64,000 nucleotides of DNA from Peptidiphaga gingivicola (GCF_001652275.1 NZ_LVZK01000001.1:124001-188000), one strand, 5' to 3'; numbered from the stretch's first letter, positions 16,147 through 25,726 are shown. Translations and numbers: made by a program. Notes: a model not told the origin generated them from the sequence alone.

Positions 16147-17778
16147 GTGGCTGGGCGGCAGGCCTATTTGGGGGCGGCTACATCCGCTGAAACCGTTCTC
16201 GAAAGGCTCCTGAAAAGCAAGGAGACCCTTGTCCAGGCCGCCCGCTGCGACGCCGACGTCCTCCTGACCTATATTGACGACAACGGCGGGAGCACAATGC
16301 GGCGGGAGGTCGACCAGAAGGCCGAAGGCATGTTCGACGACCTACTGGCCATCGTCGCCGACGGGCTGGCAGGCCTGGCCCAAACCTCGCAGGACTTCCC
16401 CCGCAACGCTTTCCTCGTCGCCCTGGACAACCATGACAGCCTCATGGGTGGCCAAGAGGCTGTCATGCGGCTTGTCCAAGGACACGGCCAGGACCTGTCG
16501 ATGCTCAGGAAGGCCCTCGAAGAGATCCGCGAGGGCGCCTCAGCGGGCAACGAGCTCTTGGCCAGGGTCAGCCAGGCATCGGAGATCGTCTCCGCGGGGA
16601 CCAAGGCCGGGTCGGTCTCGGAGGGCCAGGGGCGGCCGATTCGGTTCGGTTCTCCTCCGGGGCGGGCAGCCGGCTTCATCAGCCGACAGGAGCAGGCCAA
16701 GCTTGACGCGGCGCTGGGCCGACCCGAATCGCGGGCCGGGCGGGGCGAGGCTTTAAAGCCGGTCTGCGACATCGATGCGGGTCGTTCGGTTGACGGCGGG
16801 GGCTTTTCGTCCGACGGTGACAATGCGGGCTCGTGGTCTGTGGGTGTGCCGGTTGTTGTGTGTGGGATGCGGGGTGTGGGCAAGTCCCAGTTGGCCGCAG
16901 CCTATTACCGCGAATGTGAGGCCGGGTGGTCTCTGGTGGCGTGGATGGACGCCTCTACACGCAAGCAGGCCGTGGCGCGCTTGGGAGGACTGGCCCATGA
17001 AATGGGAATTGACGAGGACGGCAAGGGCGACCCCGAAGGGCTCGCCCGCCGGTGCTTGAGCCGCCTCAACTCCGGAGACAGCGACCGGCTGATCGTCTTC
17101 GACAACGTCAAGGACTTTGACGATCTGACCGGGCTAATCCCGCACGGCCGAGGCCTGCGCGTCCTAGTGACGGCCACAACCAGGCCGGGTGAGAGCCTCG
17201 GGCTCATTCTTGACATTGGCGTGTTTACTCGGCCCCAATCGGTGGATTTCGTCGTCGAGCGGACTGGGTTCGACGACGACGCCGGGGCGGCCCGTCTGGC
17301 CGAGGCGCTCGGGGATCTGCCCGTGGCCCTGGCCCAGGCCGCGGCGACCATCAAGCTCAACGGGTACGCCACGATAGACGAGTACCTGGCCGAGCTGGGC
17401 GAATACCGGCTTGACGAGATCGTCGACAGTCTGGAGAAAGCGGTCGTCACCCTGTTGGAGAACATCGACATGGACGAGGCCTCAAAGAACGACGCCCAGC
17501 GCGCCGACGTCCTCGACATGGCCGACCACCTCCGAGCCATCTCAGAACAACAACAAGGACAAGCACACTATTCTCCCCACGAGGTCCGCATCAACCCGTC
17601 GAGCGTCAGCAAAATCATAAACTAGACAGTTCATCGCCTCACCGATATGGGACGTCCGCAAACCGCCCTGACCCTCCAAGAAGCCGTCGGCATGCTCATA
17701 GACGCCCTCGGCCCCGACCACCCCGACACACTCGCCACACGCAACAACCTTGCTGCCGCGCGGAAGAAAGCACAGTAA
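16147..17778 (+). pseudogene. NB-ARC/TPR STAND NTPase, internally deleted and interrupted by an in-frame TAG
   Basis: GTG start, 10 bp after the DUF364 gene. The N-terminal helical domain (about 1-200) is followed by a P-loop, VCGMRGVGKSQLA (about 237-249). Walker B-like RLIVFDNVKDF, sensor-like VTATTRPG and a GxP motif (LGDLPVALAQAA) complete an NB-ARC core. The frame meets TAG at 17623-17625 but continues open, in the same frame, to a TAA at 17776-17778. It encodes a TPR unit there (LGPDHPDTLATRNNLAAA). Alignment with the 19338 paralogue places the TAG at the Asn of VNNTIYRL. It also shows that about 125 residues between the GxP region and the AVVTLLE segment are missing here. It is likely a decayed gene; the P-loop half alone (492 residues) could still be made. 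Confidence 0.75.
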
Positions 17779-18093
17779 GCACCGTCGCCTCAGTCAGACG
17801 GGCCAAGATCAATCTTGAGTTTTGCGGACGGAACTGGGGCGAGAAATTCAGATCGCTGTCGTGCGAAACTCGGAATCAACAGGAGGCGAGCCTGGCATCT
17901 ACTTCGAGCAGCTCTTCAGAACCTGCTGCGCCTGCCACCAATGCAGGGCGATCCCAGATTTTGATTGACGCTTGGGCGGCAAACGGAGTTCGTGCGGGTG
18001 GGTGTCGCTGTGATTCGGGCGTGGCATCGGGTCGAGTTCGGTGGACGCTTACCACACACCTCTTGCTTGTCTGGTTCTATTTAGGGACAATGG
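17779..18093. other. Intergenic remnant region
   Basis: 315 bp between the NB-ARC copy and the small membrane-peptide locus. A plus-strand frame stays open across much of it but has no ribosome binding site and no recognisable domain. Base composition is lower in GC than the flanks. Nothing is assignable. Confidence 0.5.
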
Positions 18094-18128
18094 AGGTGGC
18101 TAAACGGATGTGTTCCGTGTAGCCACCT
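18094..18128 (-). terminator. Hairpin downstream of the small ORF
   Basis: A nearly perfect 15-bp stem: AGGTGGCTA (18094-18102) with TAGCCACCT (18120-18128), and ACGGA with TCCGT inside, closing a five-base loop. It lies 8 bp past the stop of the 42-residue minus-strand ORF. There is no strong U-tract, but the position and stability fit a terminator. Confidence 0.65.
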
Positions 18129-18136
18129 GTGAGTCG

Positions 18137-18265
18137 TCACTTAAGCAGTGCTACTAGCAATGCTAGGGCGACGATGGCAAGGGCAAAAGCCTGGAGCTGC
18201 GCTAGCTTTACCATTCCGCGCAGTATCCGGGCTTTTTCCTTGCCCGACGAGGATGTCTTCCTCAT
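18137..18265 (-). CDS. 42-residue single-span membrane peptide
   Basis: ATG at 18263-18265 with a near-consensus AAGGAGG eight bases upstream, ending at TGA 18137-18139 just before a strong hairpin. The peptide begins MRKTSSSGKEKAR, strongly basic, and continues into a hydrophobic helix (FALAIVALALLVALL) before a terminal Lys. Charge and length resemble small membrane regulators or type I toxins, but there is no sequence family to name. It lies on the opposite strand inside the broken NB-ARC/TPR locus. Confidence 0.6.
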   Translation of the reverse strand: MRKTSSSGKEKARILRGMVKLAQLQAFALAIVALALLVALLK

Positions 18266-18429
18266 CGTCCTCACCTCCTTCCTGGACTTGAAACCTTGGC
18301 ATTCCGGGAAACGTGAAAGGTTCGGTCCAGCTCGAAGGAGCCGTTGTCGATTCTACCCGCAACCAAAGATCCGTGGACGCGAATGAAAGATAGGCTTGCA
18401 GAGGCCTTCCTTAGCTTTTTACATAGCTT

Positions 18430-18615
18430 CGCGGCGGTCTTGCCTATACATGCACCACCTTGGGAGATTATCGGAAGGCCATCGACATGCACCAGACGCT
18501 GCTGTCTGATCTTGCCCGCATCCTCGGACCGGACCACCTCCACACACTCACCATTTCTCAATTTCTTTCCGTTTTACGGGATCAAGGCGGCGGGACAGAG
18601 AAGAACCAGCAGTAA
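18430..18615 (+). pseudogene. TPR fragment of the NB-ARC/TPR family
   Basis: A plus-strand frame encoding TTLGDYRKAIDMHQTLL, then ILGPDHLHTLT, nearly the same as the last TPR units of the 19338 gene (LGDYRKAIAIFQSLL, ILGPDHPDTL). A TAG precedes it at 18425-18427, and it ends with unrelated residues at TAA 18613-18615. It is a relic of a third or rearranged copy. Confidence 0.7.
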
Positions 18616-18977
18616 CGCTGGCTAGAACAACTGGTTGACCGGGGCACCGCGGAGGGACGCCGTCAAAGACGAAACGGCGTTTCAATAGGATAGTTTTCCG
18701 CTTTGCCAAACGAGGACGGCAATCGGGCGCCGCGCTCTAAGACAGAGGGGTCAGCCTCGACAAGATGTGGAAATTTCCTTGCGGGTGCCGACGAGGGCCC
18801 AAGCGGAGCAAACCAAAGGATGGGAAGCCGAAGCTTCTTTGCAGGCGTCGGCCGAGGGAAGCCTGAAGCAAGTGCAGGTTTCAGCAAATTCGCCGTAGAC
18901 AGTCCCTGCGACTGGGGCTAGGATCGATTTATGGGTCCGGGTGTTCTTGTATACGCATTTTCTTTACTTTTCGATAA
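18616..18977. other. Gene-free region within the NB-ARC/TPR locus
   Basis: 362 bp with no convincing open frame, RNA or repeat on either strand. It separates the TPR fragment from the truncated N-terminal remnant. Confidence 0.5.
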
Positions 18978-19337
18978 GTCCGCAACAGTCGGCACGACGC
19001 GGGCAGACGAGACGACGACGCCGACAATCGGCACGACGACGCCGTCGGCGCTCAAAGCGATCCCGATTCGTTCCTCGCTCTCCTCGGCTCCCGCAGCGCG
19101 GCAGACCAACGCCAAAGAGTCGGGGCGACGGCGCGAGGCCTGTATGGCGAGCTCCTGCGCGTCGCCGCCGAGGAACTCGCCAAAGCCAATGCCGGCGGCG
19201 ACGGGAAGCCTGGCGCAAACGGCGGCGACAAAAGTACCCGCGCAAGCGGCAACGGGTGCGCCGACACGGGCGATGACAAGCGCTTCAATGCAAACGATGA
19301 GGGAGGCCTAGGTGCAGACAGCGACGGGAGTTTCAAC
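18978..19337 (+). pseudogene. N-terminal remnant in frame with the TPR gene
   Basis: The reading frame of the 19338 gene stays open upstream for about 350 bp back to a TAA at 18975. It encodes a helical stretch (SFLALLGSRSAADQRQR, LYGELLRVAAEELAKA) and a Gly/Asp-rich linker. It has no ATG, GTG or TTG start with a ribosome binding site. It looks like the former N-terminus of this protein after loss of its start and of the NTPase core. Confidence 0.5.
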
Positions 19338-21251
19338 ATGAGCAGCGAAAGAAGCTTTGACGCGAAACACGGCAAAGAGAACACCGGCGCGAGCCGTCAA
19401 AACGGCCCTGACACCACGGGGAGGTTTACGCGGCCCCAGTCGGTCGCTTTCCTGATTGAGCACACCGGCGTGAACGACCCCGACGGCGCGGCCCGCGTGG
19501 CCGAAGCGCTCGGAGACCTGCCCGTCGCCTTGGAGCAGGCTGCAACCACGATCAGGCTGGTCGGGTACCCGAGGTTGGACGACTACCTCGCGAACCTGCG
19601 GGAGTTCGGGCTTGACGAGTCTGCCGACGGCCCGTCCAGCGGTGGCTACGGCCAGCCGATCTCCCGGCCCGCCGACGGCTACCCCGCCCTTGCGCCCACG
19701 GCTCTGCTCATGGCCCGCCAAGCCGTGCAGGATCATCTGGCTGAGAAGGACAGCGCCAGCGGCGACGAAACGGCAGCCCACGCCAGCGCGGCATTCTTGC
19801 AGCTGGCGGCTCTGGCCCTGCTGGCGCCGTCGGGCGTGCCCCGGCACTGGCTGTATCAGACAGGCGCGAGCGAACAGATTGCGCGCGAAACGCTCGAGGA
19901 GCTTGTCTCCCTCTCGGTCTGCACACCCTCCGCCGACGGCCGCTATATCAGCATCCATGAGCTTCAAGGGCGCGCCTTTCGCCAAGACTACGCGACAGAT
20001 CCGTCGTTGTTCGACGCCGTCAAGCGCGCCGTCGTCAGTATGCTGGAGATCACCGACATGAAGGAGGCGGCCGCTGACGAAGCCCAGCGTGCCAACGTTC
20101 TCGACATGGTCATCCAGCTCAACGCCGTCGCCGAACGAGACGAGGGGGGCGCGCTCCACTCTTCCCGCGAATCCTGCATCGATCTCCCAAGCGTTTTCGG
20201 ACTCGTGAACAACACGATATATCGCCTCAACATGATTGACAGCCCGCAAATCGCGATCACTTTTGAAGACACTGTCAGAAAACTCGTCAGCTCGTATGGA
20301 GCCGACCATCCTGACACGTTCGCCATACGCACCAACCTCGCCTTGGCCCACAGAGAAACAGGAGAAACCATGAAAGCCATCGACGCCTACGAATCCCTTT
20401 TTGCCGAGCGGCTCAGGGCTCTCGGCCCCGACCACCCCGACACCCTCGACACGCTGGCCAATCTTGCCGAAGCGCACATGGAGACGGGAGACTTCGAGGG
20501 CGCCGTCGGCATCCTCGAAGCCCTTGCGGCCGACCAAACTCGAGTCTTCGGCCCCGACGACGCCGGCACGCTCGGCACACGCGGCAACCTTGCCGAATCC
20601 TATCTTCAGACGGGACGCACTCAGCAAGCGATCGACCTGCTCAAGGGCTTCGTCCGCGACGTCGATCGCGCCCTCGGCCCCGACCATCCTTACACTCTCA
20701 CGACGCGCAACAGGCTCGCCAGGGCGTACATGGACGCGGGCAAGTTCAAGAAGGCCCGCAAAGAGCTCAACGCCCTGCTTCCCGACAGAATCCGGGTCCT
20801 CGGCCCAGACCACCCCGACACGCTGGCCGTCCGCAGCAATCTGGCCTACATCTGCAACGCCGTCGGAGACTACGGGCAGGCTATCGAGATTCTCGGGGAG
20901 CTGATCGCCGACGAAGTCCGGGCCCTCGGCCCAGACCATTACTTGACGCTGACCGCGCGCAGCAATCTTGCGCGCGCCCACACCGTCTCGGGAAATCCCC
21001 AGAAAGCCATTGAGATACTCGAGGCCGTCTTGGACAGCCAGTTCCGCTCCCTGGGCGTTGATCACCCTGACGCTCTGGACACGCGCGGCGATCTTGCCTG
21101 CGCCTACAGCGTCTTGGGAGATTATCGGAAAGCCATTGCCATATTTCAGTCTCTTCTGGACGACCAGACCAGGATCCTCGGGCCCGACCATCCCGACACC
21201 CTTCTCACGCGGGAGAGCCTCGCCGAAGCCCTCTCAGAGGCGCAAGAGTAA
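19338..21251 (+). CDS. TPR protein, NB-ARC paralogue lacking the P-loop
   Basis: 637 residues from an ATG with GGGAG nine bases upstream. After a short unique N-terminus it joins the end of an NB-ARC module (FTRPQSVAFLIEHTG, LGDLPVALEQAATTI). A winged-helix-like region follows (about 110-290), then eight about 42-residue TPR units of the kinesin-light-chain type, each with an LGPDHPDTL-like signature. Walker A and B are absent, unlike the paralogue at 16147. Such STAND proteins usually sense a ligand with the repeats and oligomerise through the NTPase. Without the P-loop this is either a decayed gene or a sensor fragment. It ends convergent to fhs. Confidence 0.75.
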   Translation: MSSERSFDAKHGKENTGASRQNGPDTTGRFTRPQSVAFLIEHTGVNDPDGAARVAEALGDLPVALEQAATTIRLVGYPRLDDYLANLREFGLDESADGPSSGGYGQPISRPADGYPALAPTALLMARQAVQDHLAEKDSASGDETAAHASAAFLQLAALALLAPSGVPRHWLYQTGASEQIARETLEELVSLSVCTPSADGRYISIHELQGRAFRQDYATDPSLFDAVKRAVVSMLEITDMKEAAADEAQRANVLDMVIQLNAVAERDEGGALHSSRESCIDLPSVFGLVNNTIYRLNMIDSPQIAITFEDTVRKLVSSYGADHPDTFAIRTNLALAHRETGETMKAIDAYESLFAERLRALGPDHPDTLDTLANLAEAHMETGDFEGAVGILEALAADQTRVFGPDDAGTLGTRGNLAESYLQTGRTQQAIDLLKGFVRDVDRALGPDHPYTLTTRNRLARAYMDAGKFKKARKELNALLPDRIRVLGPDHPDTLAVRSNLAYICNAVGDYGQAIEILGELIADEVRALGPDHYLTLTARSNLARAHTVSGNPQKAIEILEAVLDSQFRSLGVDHPDALDTRGDLACAYSVLGDYRKAIAIFQSLLDDQTRILGPDHPDTLLTRESLAEALSEAQE

Positions 21252-21337
21252 CGGCTGCTTTCAGGAAAGCCGGACGACGGGAACAGCCGCTTCGAAGGGT
21301 TTGGCCTCCGTTCGCAATAAAGGCGGCAGAAGCCAGC

Positions 21338-23104
21338 TCAGTGCATTCCCCCGATAACCCCGTCGACCACGTCGATGTCGCAGGCCGAGGGGCGCTTGGG
21401 CAGGCCCGGCATCGTCATGATCGAGCCTGAGATGAGCACGACGAAGCCCGCCCCTGCCGAGAGGCGCACTTCGCGGATCGGCACGGTGAAGCCCTCGGGG
21501 GCGCCAAGCGCTTTCGGGTCGGTCGAAAACGAGTATTGGGTTTTGGCCATGCACACTGGCAGCTCGCCCCAGCCGGACTCCTCGAGCCGCCGGAGCTCGC
21601 GCGCCGCGGCGGGTTCGAAGACGACGTCGGCCCCGCGGTAAACCCTGGTGACGACGGCTCGCGCCTTGTCTTCCAGGGAATCCGCCAAGCTGTATGCGCT
21701 CTTGGCGATGCTCGGCTTGGCCAGCGACTTCACGACGGCGTCGGCGAAATCGAGCGCCCCCTCTCCCCCGCGGCCGAAGTGGTCGGTGAGGACGACGTCG
21801 ATGCCGAGGTCGGCCACAGACTCGCGGACAGCCGCGATCTCGGCCTCCGTATCCGCGGCAAACCGGTTGACCGCCACGAGCACGGGCTGGGCGAAAACCT
21901 CCGTGAGATTCTCGCAGTGCCGGCGCAGGTTGACCGCGCCCGCGCGAACCGCGGCGGCGTTCTCCTCCTCCAGGTCCGCGAGCGCCACGCCCCCGTGATA
22001 CTTGAGGGCGCGCACGGTTGCGACGACCACGGTGAGGTCGGGGGCGATCCCGGCGGTCTGCCCGATGATGTCGAAGAATTTCTCCGCGCCCAGGTCGGCG
22101 CCGAACCCGGCCTCGGTCACGGCGACGTCGCCCAGCTTGAGCGCGGCCTTGGTGGCGATCACCGAGTTCGTGCCGTGGGCGATGTTGGCGAAGGGGCCGC
22201 CGTGGACCAGGGCGGGGTTGCCTTCGAGGGTCTGGACGAGGTTGGGAGCGAGCGCGTCCTTGAGGATCGCCGTCATTGCGCCGACGGCGCCGAGGTCCGC
22301 CGCGGTGACGGAATCGCCGGCCGAGGACCTGCCGACGACGATGCGGCCGAGCCTTTCGCGCAGGTCGTCGAGGGAGTCGGCCATGCAGAAGGTCGCCATG
22401 ACCTGGCTGGCCGCGGTGATGTCGAAGCCCGACTCTCGCGTGACCCCGCCGAGCCGCCCGCCGAGGCCGATGACGACGTCGCGCAGGGAGCGATCGTTCA
22501 TGTCGATTGAGCGGCGGATGGCGACGGTGCGCGGGTCGATGTCATGAGTGCCGAAATGCAGCGCGTTGTCCGCCATCGCGGCGAGCAGATTGTTGGCCTC
22601 GGCGATGGCCGCAAAATCGCCGGTGAAGTGGAGGTTGATCTCGTCGCCGGGCGTGACCTGGGCCCTCCCCCCGCCGACGGCGCCGCCCTTGATGCCGAAC
22701 ACCGGCCCCATCGAGGGCTCGCGAAGGGCGAGCACCGGGCGCTTGCCTAGCCGCGCCAATCCGTCGGCCAAGCCGATCGACGTCGTCGTCTTCCCCTCGC
22801 CGGCCGGCGTCGGGGAAATTGCGGTGACGAGGACGAGCTTTGAATCCCGCTCGGGCAGCGAGCGCAGGTAATCAAGGTCGATCTTGGCCTTGCCGTGGCC
22901 GTAGACGAGAACGTGCTCGTCGGGGACCCCGAGGTCAGCGGCCACGCGCCGTATGGGTCTGGGCTCGCCGGGCCGAGCTCCCTCGGCTTTGGCCTCGCCT
23001 TGAACCACGCCCGCTTCGGCGGAGGAGGGCGAAGCGGCTTCGGCCGTCTTGGCGCCATTCGCACCTCGGTTCGTCTCACCCGGGTTGGTCAGATCGTTGC
23101 CCAC
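21338..23104 (-). CDS. fhs: Formate-tetrahydrofolate ligase
   Basis: 588 residues. It catalyses ATP-dependent formation of 10-formyl-tetrahydrofolate from formate in one-carbon metabolism. The GTG at 23102-23104 was chosen for its AAGGAG site. The first about 45 residues are an unusual Ala/Glu/Gly-rich extension before the conserved start (RRVAADLGVPDEHVLVYG). The nucleotide loop is TPAGEGKTTT. REPSMGPVFGIKGGA and HGGPFANIAHG are family signatures. It is monocistronic and convergent with the TPR gene. Confidence 0.96.
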   Translation of the reverse strand: MGNDLTNPGETNRGANGAKTAEAASPSSAEAGVVQGEAKAEGARPGEPRPIRRVAADLGVPDEHVLVYGHGKAKIDLDYLRSLPERDSKLVLVTAISPTPAGEGKTTTSIGLADGLARLGKRPVLALREPSMGPVFGIKGGAVGGGRAQVTPGDEINLHFTGDFAAIAEANNLLAAMADNALHFGTHDIDPRTVAIRRSIDMNDRSLRDVVIGLGGRLGGVTRESGFDITAASQVMATFCMADSLDDLRERLGRIVVGRSSAGDSVTAADLGAVGAMTAILKDALAPNLVQTLEGNPALVHGGPFANIAHGTNSVIATKAALKLGDVAVTEAGFGADLGAEKFFDIIGQTAGIAPDLTVVVATVRALKYHGGVALADLEEENAAAVRAGAVNLRRHCENLTEVFAQPVLVAVNRFAADTEAEIAAVRESVADLGIDVVLTDHFGRGGEGALDFADAVVKSLAKPSIAKSAYSLADSLEDKARAVVTRVYRGADVVFEPAAARELRRLEESGWGELPVCMAKTQYSFSTDPKALGAPEGFTVPIREVRLSAGAGFVVLISGSIMTMPGLPKRPSACDIDVVDGVIGGMH

Positions 23105-23444
23105 ATCAACTCCTTGCTCGCGGAACTTTGCTCGCGGAACCGCCGATCTTTCCCGCCGACGGCAGAAATTAATATACCACACACAACACACAAACGAAAA
23201 TGGCGTCCGTACGGAGGTTTTTCAAGGTCCGGCGTTAGGAGTCGCCCTTCACCTCGCCCGCTTGCATGCACAAGTTAGAACGCGTTTCCGCGCGCTTTAA
23301 AGCAGGTCGGACGGGCGCATTCTAACGACAGGTTCCACATTATGAAACCTCTAGATTTCGTCCCGAAATGCGTGTAGGTTCATCTCATACGTCGTTCACG
23401 CCGGTTTGCCGACGGGCAATCCGATTCATGCGAATGGGAGAAAA
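23105..23444. other. Divergent intergenic region between fhs and the ESX-like gene
   Basis: 340 bp. An imperfect inverted repeat, GTTAGAACGCG (23274-23284) and CGCATTCTAAC (23316-23326), lies near its centre and could be an operator or weak terminator. The fhs side is AT-rich (TTAATATACC). No gene was seen. Confidence 0.5.
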
Positions 23445-23738
23445 ATGAGCAAGTTCGCCATCGACGAAGACGAAATGGACGACCTCGGAGAGGGCCTCGA
23501 CTCTCTGTCCGAGGTCTACGACGACGTCGAAACACCGTGCCCGGTCCCGGCCTTCGGTCATCCCTCCCTCGACGAAGCCTACAGAGAATTCGCCGACGCG
23601 GCGACGGAGAGGATCGGAGGGCTGAGCGATTGGTGCGAGGAGACGTCGGAGGCGGTGTCCGACACCTCGCAGATGGCCGAGGAAACCGACGGCGAATGGG
23701 CCAAGCAGTTCACGTCGCAAGTGCAAAAGTTCCAATGA
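23445..23738 (+). CDS. Small ESX/T7SS-substrate-like helical protein
   Basis: 97 residues, ATG with GGGAGAAAA upstream. It is acidic and predicted all-helical, with two helical stretches around residues 5-28 and 43-95 (EAYREFADAATERIGGLSDW and following). Length, charge and helical hairpin form resemble WXG100/EspC-type substrates of type VII secretion, although the exact WxG turn is missing. The following genes encode membrane-anchored paralogues, suggesting an envelope or secretion context. Confidence 0.55.
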   Translation: MSKFAIDEDEMDDLGEGLDSLSEVYDDVETPCPVPAFGHPSLDEAYREFADAATERIGGLSDWCEETSEAVSDTSQMAEETDGEWAKQFTSQVQKFQ

Positions 23739-23912
23739 GGGGCCCGCGAAGCCCTAGGCGCTGCCAGAAGGCCGGCAATGCGGAACGACGAGGCCTTGCC
23801 GAACGGCAAAACAACGCCTGACGATCGGCGTCGCGAAAGCAAGCCGGCGCCGCAGAAGTGAAACGGCGCCGCACAACGACAAGGCAAACGCGAGATCAAG
23901 GAGATGACTGCA

Positions 23913-24367
23913 ATGGAAAAGTTCGCCGACTGCATACCGGAGTTTCCGAGGCGCTCGCCCGGCATATTCACGCTGCATGACAAGCTTTTTTCGATGAAAG
24001 CGATTAGAAGACGCGCATCGTCGAATTGTCCGAATCCTCGGTTTTTCGCCCCGGGATTGGGAATCAACCGTCCTACACCGCCTCGAATATTCGCTATTCC
24101 GACGGAAGAATGACGGCGACTCTGCAGGGCGGATACCCCGCCGATAGCGTTGATACGCCTGGCAGTTCCCGTGTAACGTCGATATATCGCGACTTGGAAG
24201 CGGGCGAATGCATCGACCATCCGGGGGTCGGGACCTTCACTCTCATGTACGTCAATCCAATCGTCATTCCCTTTGCCGTAGGCGGCGGTCCTACGGCGAC
24301 CTTCCAATTTGTTCCCGCGCCCGGCTTCATCGCCTACTGGGATAAAGAAAGCGAGGTGAACCGGTGA
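23913..24367 (+). pseudogene. Frameshifted relative of the downstream tandem family
   Basis: An ATG with an AAGGAG site nine bases upstream opens a frame (MEKFADCIPEF...) that ends at 24113. The neighbouring frame carries the recognisable part, SNIRYSDGRMTATLQ through GVGTFTLMYV to FQFVPAPGFIAYW. It matches the GVGTITLLDV and CFEPAPGF segments of the three genes that follow. Joining them needs a frameshift near 24010-24040. A start in the second frame would be TTG at 24026. The final TGA overlaps the next GTG (GTGA). It lacks the membrane anchor of its relatives. Confidence 0.5.
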
Positions 24368-24957
24368 AGAAACGCCGGAAAGTCCTCGCCGCCCTGATCA
24401 GCCTCCTGGCTCTGGCGGCAGGCATACGGATCGTCTACGTCTCCGGATTCCTCACACACAAACATCCAGTCCGAAACACCCACGTTTTCACAAAGAAAAA
24501 CAACCCTTCCAGCTGCCACGGAATTAAAGTCTCGGCCAGCGATGGACACGAAGGCTGGTTCCACCCCGACGTTGACCGCAATGTCACCTTTTATGTCGGC
24601 GACCCTCGCATCGAACGTTGGCGCAAACGGGCAATAATCGCGATCTCGGTCAAAAGCCACAGTCGAGACACTACAGAGACCTCAGGGGAAGCTGATCTTG
24701 CCTTAGGAGAGTCCTTTACGTTTGAAGGAGTCGGCACCATCACTTTGCTCGACGTCAGGATCTACTGGCTTGAATTCATACTCGGCAGGGACAAAGCAGG
24801 AGACACCGCCACCTACTGCTTCGAACCCGCCCCCGGATTCAACGTCGGCGACGACTACAAAAACCACTACCAAAAACAACATCCGGACACACCCACACCC
24901 TGGCCTACAACCCCTGCCAAACAAACAGAACCGACGGAGCTCCCGACCGACTGGTAA
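24364..24957 (+). CDS. Membrane-anchored tandem-family protein, copy 1
   Basis: 197 residues from a GTG. It has a basic start MKKRRK and a single hydrophobic span (VLAALISLLALAAGIRIVYV), then an extracytoplasmic domain. Two parts of that domain are shared with copies 2 and 3: SGFLTH near residue 31 and GESFTFEGVGTITLLDV through AGDTATYCFEPAPGF. Residues about 50-110 differ. The C-terminus is Pro/Thr-rich (PTPWPTTPAKQ). Function unknown. The cysteine in TYCFEPAP and one in the variable part (SCHG) could form a disulfide. Confidence 0.8.
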   Translation: MKKRRKVLAALISLLALAAGIRIVYVSGFLTHKHPVRNTHVFTKKNNPSSCHGIKVSASDGHEGWFHPDVDRNVTFYVGDPRIERWRKRAIIAISVKSHSRDTTETSGEADLALGESFTFEGVGTITLLDVRIYWLEFILGRDKAGDTATYCFEPAPGFNVGDDYKNHYQKQHPDTPTPWPTTPAKQTEPTELPTDW

Positions 24958-25073
24958 AACCAACCGACCAGCCAAACTCAATCCAATCAGAGAAATAAAC
25001 CGCGAGCGGAACCGATAACAAGCCCGCCACTCCGAATCCCAGCTTCACCACCCACGCAAAGAAAACAAAACCG

Positions 25074-25673
25074 ATGAAGAAACGCCGGAAAATCCTAGCC
25101 GCCCTGATCAGCCTCCTGGCTCTGGCGGCAAGCATACGGATCGTCTACGTCTCCGGATTCCTCACACACAACTATCCAGCCCAGAACACCCGAGTCTTCA
25201 CTAAGAAAGGCGATCCGCTTCGCTGCGACGGCATCACATATAGAGCGGGCGACACCAGCGGTACACGCAGAGGCGTGCTTCGCCCCGGAACTAACTGGAA
25301 CACACAAATTGAAGTTTCCAACCTAAGGATCGAACGCTGGCACAAACGCGCCACAATCGGCATCTATGCGGGCAAACTTCGTAACGTCACAGCTGAGGGA
25401 GGTGGCGCCGATCTTGCCTTGGGAGAGTCCTTTACATTTGAAGGAGTCGGCACCATCACTTTGCTCGACGTCGAAATGGACTGGTTCGCATTCACCGTCG
25501 GCAACGACAAAGCAGGAGACACCGCCACCTACTGCTTCGAACCCGCCCCCGGATTCACCGTCGGCGACGACTACAAAAGCCTCTACCAAAAACAACATCC
25601 GGGCACACCCACGCCCTGGCCTCCGACCCCTGCCAAACAAACAAAACCGACGGAGCTCCCAACCGACTGGTAA
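25074..25673 (+). CDS. Membrane-anchored tandem-family protein, copy 2
   Basis: 199 residues, ATG. Same plan as copy 1: basic start, one membrane span, SGFLTHNYP, a variable block (about residues 50-115, with RCDG and RRGVLRPG), then GESFTFEGVGTITLLDV, a slightly divergent MDWFAFTVGNDK and CFEPAPGFTVGDDY. The first about 115 bases are nearly identical at nucleotide level to copies 1 and 3. The preceding ribosome binding site is weak (AAAGAAAACAAAACCG), so it may depend on read-through from copy 1. Confidence 0.8.
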   Translation: MKKRRKILAALISLLALAASIRIVYVSGFLTHNYPAQNTRVFTKKGDPLRCDGITYRAGDTSGTRRGVLRPGTNWNTQIEVSNLRIERWHKRATIGIYAGKLRNVTAEGGGADLALGESFTFEGVGTITLLDVEMDWFAFTVGNDKAGDTATYCFEPAPGFTVGDDYKSLYQKQHPGTPTPWPPTPAKQTKPTELPTDW

Positions 25674-25726
25674 AACCAACCAGTCCATGAAAGTCGACAA
25701 CTACTCAAAGGAGGACAGGAAAACCG

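Noticed and set aside
17779-18136. Transposase or insertion-sequence remnant
   Set aside because: The lower GC suggested foreign DNA, but no terminal inverted repeats, target duplication or transposase motifs could be found.
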